Origin: Diospyros lotus
Taxonomy: Eukaryota; Streptophyta; Magnoliopsida; Ericales; Ebenaceae
Reading direction: 5' to 3'
Length of the DNA stretch: 64,000 nt
Assembly: GCF_014633365.1 (NCBI RefSeq)
Contig: NC_068339.1
Coordinates: 11,183,925-11,247,924 of the forward strand
The notes under the pieces were generated by a model. That model saw only the letters and a program-made list of their open reading frames with translations. It made no database searches and was not told the DNA's origin. Position 1 is the stretch's first letter. Each line of letters opens with the position of its first letter. Both the position numbers and the translations under genes were made by a program. Below, one piece after another: positions 36,285 through 44,511 of the stretch.

Positions 36285-36700
36285 GGCTTCCCGAAAGGGT
36301 ATTTCCAAAAGGATTTTGGGGTCCTCGAAAGAGTCTTTTCAAAAGGATTTGGGCTTCCCAAAGGGGTCTTTTCGAAAGGATCTAGGCTTCCCGAAAAGGT
36401 CTTTCTGAGAGGATCTACTTGTGGCTTTTGGAAAGAAAGGGCGATGAAGACTTTCGGAGAAAGTTTGGGGACTTCTCTCGAAGTGGACAATAAGGGCTTT
36501 TGGAAAGAGTTTGGGGCCTCTCTCGAAAAGGATAATGAGGGCTTTCAATGAGAGTTTGGAGGCCTCATTCAGAAAGGACAATAAAAGCTTTCGGAGAGAA
36601 TTTGGGGCCTCTCTTAGAAAGGATAGTGAGGGCTTTCGGAGAGAGTATGGGGCTTCTCTCGAAAAGGACAATAAGGGCTTTCGAAGAGAATTGCGAACAA
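36285..36700. repeat. Two adjacent minisatellites (33-bp and ~45-bp units), open in frame
   Basis: At about 36285-36418 four copies of a 33-bp unit (GGCTTCCCGAAA..GGTCTTT..AAGGATCTA) are followed at about 36448-36690 by five copies of a ~45-bp unit (GGGCTTTCGGAGAGA.TTTGGGGC.TCTC..AAAGGA). Because the units are multiples of three, both strands stay open: the + strand reads GFRREYGASLEKDNK-type 15-residue repeats, and the minus strand reads SLRKP-LSF-REAP repeats. I know no protein family like this, and I judge the frames to be a by-product of the repeat. Confidence 0.8.
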
Positions 36701-37144
36701 CCCAACAAAAGGTCAAAAGGCTTGCAAAAGTTTTCTCCCACGAAGACTTTCTAATGCTTAAGTCAAATAACCGAAAGGAAATGTGTTGCGAAAAGAAAAA
36801 TCGTCTTTTTGAGTGCTGTCATTTGGCTTTTATAGGTGCCAATGGATCTGGGGGCATCTGCAAGTATGCTCTACTCTTTTTTCGAAAAGAATGATCTATC
36901 TCCTTCTTGAAAAACTCCTTTCTGAAAAAGGTCTTTTCAACAAGACAATCTTGTTCCGATATTGGGAACCACAGTTGTAGACAAACAGATTAACATTGAG
37001 TATTGTCTTATTAATTGTCAAATTACAAATATATTTATGAAGCCATTGAAAATGGAGTTATTTCTCAAATTGAAGAAGACCCTTGGGATGGCTATTACCC
37101 CTTGGCTTAAGGGAGGCAATGTGACATTACTAAAACCAAGTTAA

Positions 37145-38439
37145 AATTGTAGTTATCCTAGTGGAGTACAGACAGAAGAGTTAATAGCACTTGTGATATG
37201 CGTGGGGATGTCACACTTTGACAAACTAGACTAGATAGTTATTTGTTTTTTTTTTCTCTATTTATGTTAAAATAAATCTTATAAATTTGAATGTTTTGAT
37301 GTGTTTGAGAGTTTTTAGATTATAAAATTTGAGAATTAAGATATAATCCAAGTTTAATAAAGTTAACAAAAGTTATTGTGATTGCTAATACACCAAGCTT
37401 AAATCCATAACTTTTCAACCATAAATTATCATTAATATTAAGACCCTCACTATCAAATTTGTTTTAGAGGACAATTAAGATGTGTAGTTTGTGTCCCTTA
37501 GAAAGAAGGAAAGAAATTATGAAGTGTTAAAAGGAGGAAAGCAACTCAAAATTGACAAGCTCAACCATCAGTCGGTCTTCTCTTACCTACCATTATTCTA
37601 TCTATAAGTCTAGGGAGCCATATAGGATTACTGACCGAGTTATCAAAAGGGGTTAAAAAGATAAAATTATCCTCGTTTATTTTGTAAATTTGCTCTTTTT
37701 CTGTAAGTTTCTCTGTCATCCTCTCTGACTCTGTAATGAAACTCTAAAAACAACTAGTTTACTAGACATATATATATATATATTTAAAAAACAGAACCCT
37801 GAATGGTAATGATATACATTTTTAATGGTAATGGCAGTTAAGACTCAAAAGGATCCATCCATCGGAGTTATTAATAAAGGTGTCCTTGTTGGGCCCAATT
37901 GGTTGGGCGCTGTGCTTTCTCCAACACTGCTTGCAAGCCAAGTTTAGGGTTGACCTAATTTCTAAAAATCAAAGAATCTCATATATATATATATATATTA
38001 TATATATCATAATGCAACAAGGAAAAGCATTAAACTATGTATCGATGGCTTCAACATTAATTAATTTTTAATAATTGTACAACTTGCTTTCATACATTTA
38101 TTAATATAATGAAATGAATTTTTTTCTTTTTTTTTTATGATGATTATAGATAAAAATATTCTTATGATCAATCATAAATTAAGATGCCTAAAAGATTGCA
38201 TATTCCAAAGTAATTAAAAGTAGTAAAATATAAATAGACATGAGATTCTTCACTTACCCAACCAAGAATAGAAAAGAAAAATCTTCCTTTCTTCTTGTTA
38301 CACTTGGCGGCCATACATTAGAGAATCTACAAGATTATTATTTATCTAAAGACTTAAAAAAAGACAAATCCTCCTTTCTTTTTCTGGTTGACATGAATTT
38401 TTTTATCTAATACCCAAACAACCCAAGTGATCCATTCTT
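37145..38439. other. AT-rich gene-free stretch
   Basis: Nothing coding is supported. TA microsatellites lie at about 37768-37784 and 37980-37999. Confidence 0.5.
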
Positions 38440-38815
38440 GTAGGTGATTCTTGTTTTTGAAGTTTCAGAGGATGCCTACAATACAATTACATATGTGGCC
38501 TTCAACATTTCACCCTATGTTTTGCCTTCACAAGCAAAACTTGGGAACAACCATAAGGTTAAGGTGAAAGACAAACTCCACCAATTTGATGCTAAGGCAC
38601 CAATTTATTTTAAATGGCAAAACTATCCTTCTCACAATCTACCAACTAGCAAGGATACTAATCAAGCAGCAGCATCAACAACGGTGATGACCCGAGATCC
38701 AGTGGCAGTGAATTTCTGGGGGAGCAAAGGGAGACAGACAAGAACGACAAAATTAGGGGTGTTGAAATTCTGCATCAGACCAATCCAATCGATTCAATCC
38801 TCAAACTTGAAATAG
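38440..38815 (+). pseudogene. Unrecognised exon-like open frame, possibly a gene fragment
   Basis: A plausible splice acceptor (CATTCTTGTAG at about 38432-38442) leads into an open frame to the stop at 38813-38815. It reads roughly ILVFEVSEDAYNTITYVAFN, then QAKLGNNHKVKVKDKLHQFD, then DPVAVNFWGSKGRQTRTTKL. Codon use and composition look more like a real exon than the surrounding AT-rich DNA. I do not recognise the family and see no partner exon upstream. It may be the last exon of a captured or broken gene. Confidence 0.3.
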
Positions 38816-38896
38816 GAATTAATTATTTTTTTTTAGGTCGAATTTTATCCAGGTCAAAAAATTGATTCATATTGTTATATATATATATATATACAC

Positions 38897-38935
38897 ACTA
38901 GCATATACCCATGCCTAAGGCACGATATAAATAAT
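38897..38935 (-). mobile_element. Possible Helitron 3' terminus
   Basis: On the minus strand the sequence reads CGTGCCTTAGGCATGGGTAT then ATGCTAG followed by T. That is a short imperfect hairpin a few bases before a CTAG end with T after it, the layout expected for a Helitron 3' end. I could not find a matching TC start, so this is only a lead. Confidence 0.25.
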
Positions 38936-39550
38936 ATTAAGATTAAAATTCAGTTATAATTTATACATATTATATTAAAATTTGTGAAGAACTTATAAAA
39001 ATTTTGTTTGTATTAAACACTTTACAAAACTCAAATAAAAAAAAAACATATAAAATTTATAATATTCACTAATATTGCAAATCAAAATATAAAAGTAAGT
39101 AAAAAAAATTATAAACATTGAACAAAAAATAGAAATTAAAGTTATTATATACTTGTTAATGTTTTATAATAAAAAGAAAAAAAATACTAAATCTATATAA
39201 CAAAACATATCAGTAAGTACTCTATAATTTGAACAAATTAAATTACAAATTAAATATCAAACAATACATACCAGTCACCGCCAGCCGTCATGACCGCGGC
39301 TATCAACGGGCTGGAAGGAAATCCCAGTTCGCACGGTCAGGAACCTTTGTATTCCTGAATCTTGGGTTCCCCGACCACGCATGGTCGAGAACTCCTTGAT
39401 TTTTATATTATTTTAATTTAAAAAAACTTTATTGTGCTTAAAATAAAAAATAAAATTAAAATTAAAAAATAAATAAATAAATTCTTTTTAAATATTTGTA
39501 TCTTTAAGTAACTCAATAAGATAGATTAACCAATTTCACATTTCTTTAAA

Positions 39551-40135
39551 TATCAAAAATTCAATACCTAAAGATAAAAATACTAAATTTCGAATTAAAC
39601 TTCTTACTTTGATATCATTATTTGAATAAAGTTTTACACTAAAAACAGCATTTGATCATCAATGATTTAAAAAAGAGATTTTTATTTCTTTTAAAATTGA
39701 ATCATCCATGTCAAATTTTAAATGTCAAATTCTTATATATTAAAACTTACACTGTTAGTGTTTTTCTATTTAAAATTTTTTAAAAATTAAGTATTAAAAC
39801 TTATATGATATTTCAAAAATTTCAAAAACTTACACTATTGATATTTAAAATACTTAAAAATTAAGTATTAAATGCTTTAAAATTAAATTTTAAAAAAATT
39901 AAAAATATCAAAAACTCAGCACCTAAAAATAAAAATATTAAATTTCAAATTAAACTTCCTACTTTAATATCATTATTTGAATAAAGTTTTATACTAAAAA
40001 TAGTATTTGATCATCAATTATTTGAAAAAAAAAATTTATTTCTTTTGAAATTGAATCATCCATGTCAAATTCTTATAAATTAGAACTTGTAATGTTGGTG
40101 TTTTTTTATTTAAAACTTATATGATATTTCAAAAA
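39551..40135. repeat. 355-bp-period tandem duplication in AT-rich DNA
   Basis: TATCAAAAA.TCA..ACCTAAA at 39551 recurs at 39906, and TTTGATCATCAAT at 39651 recurs at 40006; both give a 355-bp offset. Other shared blocks are ATCATTATTTGAATAAAGTTTTA and TTGAATCATCCATGTCAAAT. The second copy is slightly shorter at its end. Confidence 0.75.
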
Positions 40136-43100
40136 ATTTTAAACATTGTTGAATGCTTTAAAAATTAATTTTTTAAAAATTAAAAATTTTAAAAATTTGA
40201 AAAAGAGTCCCCGACCTTTATATTAATTTTTTAAAAGTTTAAAAAATTTTGGAGTCCCTGACCGTCGTTGGTCGGGGGTTCGTCAAACCCCCCATTGCCA
40301 CAGATCAGGGGCGATGGGTCAACCGCTACCAGTGGCCAACCGATGCAAGCACCGTTGTCACCCTCTTACTGTCATGAGCAACGTTTGTCGTCCGTCACCC
40401 CCTGCCACGTGCATATCAAGTGTATGTGTTTGTGTATATATATATATATATACATATGTGTGTGTATACGTATGTGTATGCATGTGTATATGTATGTGTG
40501 TTTGGGGGTGATTTGGGGGGGGGGGGGGGGTGATGACATTGGGGCTAGGCCGAAACAACGGAGAGAAGGGGCGACGAAAGCAGGGCTTGGCCGAGAGATG
40601 GTGTAGCGAACGACGGAAGGAGAGGCGACGACAATCCATGGGGCGACAGGAGGGGTCGGACCCGCAAAATTCACCCATCAACAATTTCAAAACAACACCA
40701 ATCAAGGGTTTAATCTAACTAAACCAATACTTATTCTATATTATCCCACATAATATAAATAATTTAAAAATAATTATTTTTACATCAACCAATTTGAAAA
40801 AAAAAACTCATCAAAAGCTCACACCTGCATCATCTCTTTGGCTGCCTCCCTAGCACCAAAAATGCCATTTTGGCCCTCTAGCACGCCTATCGAGCTTTAA
40901 AATAATTTCTAAATTTTCTATGCATTTCCCCACAACACAAATCTACAGTTTAATTTGCAGTTTAATGTGCCATCCCCTCGAGCTTCAGATTTAATTTGCA
41001 GTTTCTACGTATAATTTCCTAGGGCTGCTATTCTGTCTCGCAGCTTCTCCTTTCTCACCTGCTTATACACACACAAACACGCATATATATATATATATAT
41101 CCCAAATTAGTTCCCTTCATTTATTATTTGTTCTACTATGGGCCATAGAGGGAGAGGGAGAGATTTGTGTTGCCTTCAAAGGTGGTTGGGTTGAACATGA
41201 CTGAGCCCTAGCCTTCTTAGAGACTTAGATAACCCAGCAATGGTTGTGCTATCACATTGGCACAAACCAACAAACAGTGAAAAACTAAAATGTTGTAATT
41301 TCTTTGTTTTTTAATTTTTAATTTTGAGTTTTAAATTTATTTGTAATTTTTTATTTTTAAAAAATTAAAAATACATCCTCTTTGTCATTTTGAAAAATTA
41401 TTTTTCAAAATAGAAAATTAAAAAACATATTCTCTTTAAAATTTTGAAAATATTTTTTTAATGATATTTTATTCAATAAATTTGATTATTTAGTAAATTA
41501 GAAATATTTAATGTTAATATATTATTAAAAAAAATATACATTTTAAAGTTAATGGATTTTGTAATATTTTTTTCCATTATAATAATAAAATATGAATAAA
41601 TAAATGTATTTTGAGTTTAGAGTTTGTTTTGAATAAAAACACTCAAAATAACTTTTTGTTGTTTAGAGTTTTCTTTATAATTTTTTTTTCAAAAATACAT
41701 TTTTAAAAACAACAAAGAGAACGCATTTTCATTATTTTAAAAAATTAAAAACTAAAAATGACTTAAAAATAATAAAGAGAATGCAGCCTAAGAATCCGAA
41801 ATGAATTTTGAAGAAATAACATACAGATTTAATTGACTTGTAGTTTTTTATTTTCTTTTATTTTTTCTTTTCTTTCTTTATTTTCTTTTCTCCTTCCCAT
41901 CTTCTTCTCCTGCTTCTCCTTCACGCACGACCGAACCACCCGCGCCAGCTGCCTCTGACCACACGTCTGGGCCCTCGCCAACCATCGCTGCGGCTTTTCC
42001 CGCTACCGTCTACAGCCCCCTAGCCACCATCGAACACCATCGCGGCATCGATGCTAGCCTCTGATCGCCATCTCTGGCCGCCAAGCATCTAGTATCCGAC
42101 AACCATTAGCTGGCTATTGAGGCTTCAGGCTGCTATCGTGTCTCCGGCCGCCACACCCAGCTGCTGCATCGGCTTTCCACTACGAGACCAGCTCGTCGTC
42201 CGCCACCTCTGGCCGCTCCATCGTCTGTCGCCGCTATATATAATCGACCCCACCAGCCAACCCATGGATGGCCACTGTTCAACCTTCACTACTTGTTCTC
42301 TATAGATAGAGAGAGAGAAGGGGTCGGTCAGATAGAGAGAGAGGCAGTGATTGGGTGGGTGTGAGAAAGAGAAAGAGAGGTAAGACAAAGAAGAGTGAGA
42401 GTGGACGGAAACTTAAAATTGAAATTCATCCCAACCATTCATGTATACTGAGAATTCATCTCAGACATACATTTTCAAAAAAAAATTTACTTTATTATAT
42501 AGATATTTATATATATTTATAGTTTATAATAATACTAGTGCGTTGTAGCCGACGGTGGTGTGGTTGGGTCTCTCATCGGCGATTTTTAAGAAACCTAAAC
42601 CTACCCCCGATTCAATCCGTTTTAGGATCCATCTGATTCGATTGAAATTTGAAACGATTTAGAACATAAAGAGAGCAAAAGCAAAGCTTCTCGAGGAGGA
42701 TGTCTGTTGTGTGATCTCTTTTGCATTTATAGTCATCTTTATTTAATCTTTTCATTGTCCCCCGGGCCTGGCGACCTTTACCTTGGGGTTTGACGGGCGG
42801 GGTTTTTCGGAAAAGGCATAGGCAGTAGTAATCCTTTACTGCGTAAGTTTGAAGAAGGCCAAGGAACCAGTTTTAGTTGCACCCACTGTGATCCAGACGC
42901 CTGCGTTGATCTGACCTTATTCTTGTTGGTACGAATCATCGCGTCATCAGTATTATTATTATATGATGATTTTAATATAATATAGGATATGATATGATGT
43001 TAAGAAATATATATATAATTACCAAAACCCCAGTTTCTGTTTGAAATAAGATTGAGAAATCAACAAAGTCAAAATTAAAGAATAAACTCGATTGCGGAAT

Positions 43101-43356
43101 TCGTGAGAATTGAGAAACAGTCTACCACTTCAATTAGGATGGGAGTCCCCCTATTTTTTTCCCTCTTCTTTTCTCTTTTTCTTTTACAAATGGAACTTAT
43201 GGTTTTGGTAAATTGTCCCCAAAATTAAGATTTTTAAAATTTAGTGAATACTTTGATTCGGTCGTGTCACTCAATTTCACTTCCTAGATTTGAAACATAT
43301 CAACAAAAGTTCCAACGGATGTATAGGGTGGGTGGTCACCCATAATATATAGTGGG

Positions 43357-44200
43357 GAAATTCTATTGGCAGCCCGAAAAATTACTCTTCACAATCCGTA
43401 TCCCATCAAATTTTCTACAAATTTTAAAATACCTATTTTACCCCTACACCCAACCTCTCCTCCGATCATCTCTCATCCTCGGCCATCGTCTTGCATATCT
43501 TTTTCTCTCCCACATTATATACACACAAATACATACATATAAATATATATATATAGAGAGAGCATGGCCGCGGTCATAAAACCCAACACACACACACACA
43601 TATATATATATATACACATACTCACACACACAAAAATATGGCCGCGGCCATGAAGATCTTCGCACCTTGTGGTGCGAAGGTTTCTAAAATCCCCGCACCG
43701 CGAGGTGCGGGGATTTCTGAAATCCTCGCACCTCGCGGTGCGGGGGTTTCTAAAATTCCGGCACCGTGAGGTGCGGGGGTTGCTGAAACCCCCGCACCGC
43801 GAGGTGCGGAGGTTTTCATGGCCGCGGCCATATTTTTGTGTGTGTGAGTATGTGTATATATATATAAGTGTGTGTGAGTATGTGTATATATATATATAAA
43901 TATGTGCGCGCGCGCACTTGCTGGTTTGTGGGGGGGGGGGGTTGCTGGTTGTATGGCCGCGACCATGCTCTGTATGTATATATATATATGTATATGTGTG
44001 TGCTGGTTGAATGGTTGTATGTGTTTGTGTGTGTATATAATGCGAGAGAGAGAAAGAGATGCGAGATGATGGCCGACAACGAGAGATGATCGGAGGAGAT
44101 GATTGGTTGTGGGGTAAAATAGGTACTTTATAATTTTTAGAAAATTTGATGGGACGCGGGCTGTGAAGAATAATTTTTCGGGCTGCCAATAAAATTTTTC
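43357..44200. mobile_element. Large foldback element upstream of the NLR gene
   Basis: The left arm (43357 to about 43625) and the right arm read in reverse (44200 to about 43835) match closely: GAAATTCTATTGGCAGCCCG against AAAATTTTATTGGCAGCCCG, then AAAAATTA.TCTTCACA, CCCATCAAATTTTCTA, ACCTATTTTACCCC, CTCCGATCATCTCTC and CATTATATACACACA. The arms also contain TA/CA microsatellites and variants of the palindrome ATGGCCGCGGCCAT. The centre is a palindrome array described separately. No transposase is encoded, and I could not fix a target duplication. Confidence 0.85.
43638..43831. repeat. Array of five GC-rich palindromes bracketed by ATGGCCGCGGCCAT
   Basis: Two perfect 14-bp palindromes ATGGCCGCGGCCAT (43638-43651 and 43818-43831) enclose five units of about 33 bp. 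Each unit has a hairpin core such as GCACCGCGAGGTGC or GCACCTCGCGGTGC, joined by TTTCTAAAAT- or TTTCTGAAAT-type spacers. Core changes are often compensatory (CCTTG/TGG, CCGCGA/GG, CCTCGC/GG). The array is at the loop of the larger foldback element, so palindromes are nested at three scales. Confidence 0.85.
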
Positions 44201-44511
44201 AATGCACCTACAATAGTATTTTTGGTGATGGAATGGCTTAGGCTACAACCACGTATGGGACGGCGAAGATGCTAGTAGAAATTGGGGAATTCAAACTGTG
44301 CTATTTAATTTAATAATTTAAATATCGAAGTGTTCGATGTTTAATGATTTACGCTTCCCGACATTAACCAGTGCTAGTAGTGTGGAGCAATCAGCCAATC
44401 GCACTCACCACCAAATCAAAGATCAATCCGTGACGCATACGTACCTAGAAAGACCATTCGCAAGCAGGTTCAGAGACGAGACCGGCGGAGAGAGTGGAAA
44501 AAGAGAGAGCG
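44201..44511 (+). promoter_or_regulatory. Promoter and 5' leader of the NLR gene
   Basis: The 311 bp between the foldback element and the NLR start codon include an AT-rich patch (TTTAATTTAATAATTTAAAT at about 44305-44324) and a purine-rich leader ending in GAGAGAGCG just before ATGGCG. A precise TATA box cannot be chosen. Whatever promoter exists must be short or overlap the foldback element. Confidence 0.35.

Larger units (their letters stand above)
29080..37140 (+). mobile_element. Degenerate Copia element carrying nested insertions
   Basis: Copia coding blocks occur in correct order on the + strand: gag start near 29115 (PKLDGKLDYDYWQI), gag/zinc-knuckle area 29570-29760 (KFGHKIADC in a shifted frame), protease-side text near 29905-29985 (NHMCGQKKLYF, LDESICSKVTFGN), GAG-pre-integrase near 30690 (LSSMGQWLEK), integrase 31010-31355 and 33940-34260 (GKKHTESFLVENLGEPKI, ENDVTKRKNKIIIDI, FGCIAYVP), RT 34570-34900 (YQMDIKYAFLNS, KSLYGLK), RNase H 35410-35690 (DSKSAIALFKNP) and the C-terminal tail at 36980-37110 (IEYC...MKPLKMELFLKLKKTLGM). 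Stops and frameshifts are frequent. At least three insertions interrupt it, and a minisatellite block lies before the tail. I found no intact LTR pair. Confidence 0.8.
38816..43356. other. Gene-free repeat-rich stretch
   Basis: Very AT-rich DNA (38930-40200, 41240-41800) alternates with GC-rich islands (39270-39390, 40230-40690, 41930-42270). The islands include (TA)n/(TG)n microsatellites at 40435-40503 and a G-run at 40515-40530. The open frames in the islands are low-complexity and lie on both strands at once, so I do not call genes. A region at 42560-42950 is of average composition and unrecognised. Confidence 0.5.

Noticed and set aside
36285..36700. CRISPR-like appearance of regularly spaced repeats
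   Set aside because: These are contiguous minisatellite units with no unique spacers, in a plant nuclear genome.
36339..36894. 125- and 127-codon frames on opposite strands
   Set aside because: Produced by minisatellite units with lengths divisible by three; no start context or known domain, so not called as genes.
40268..40718. Several overlapping 60-115-codon frames on both strands
   Set aside because: They run through TA/TG microsatellites and a G-run, giving Y-I and V-C-V repeats; not proteins.
41085..41800. Possible MITE ending AAAGAGAATGCAGCCTAA
   Set aside because: The right end resembles a known MITE style, but I could not find a convincing inverted partner on the left, so no element is called.
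43444..44189. Long open frames (up to 224 codons) on both strands
   Set aside because: They arise from the foldback element, its CA/TA repeats and the 33-bp palindrome units. Equal openness of both strands is expected from inverted repeats.
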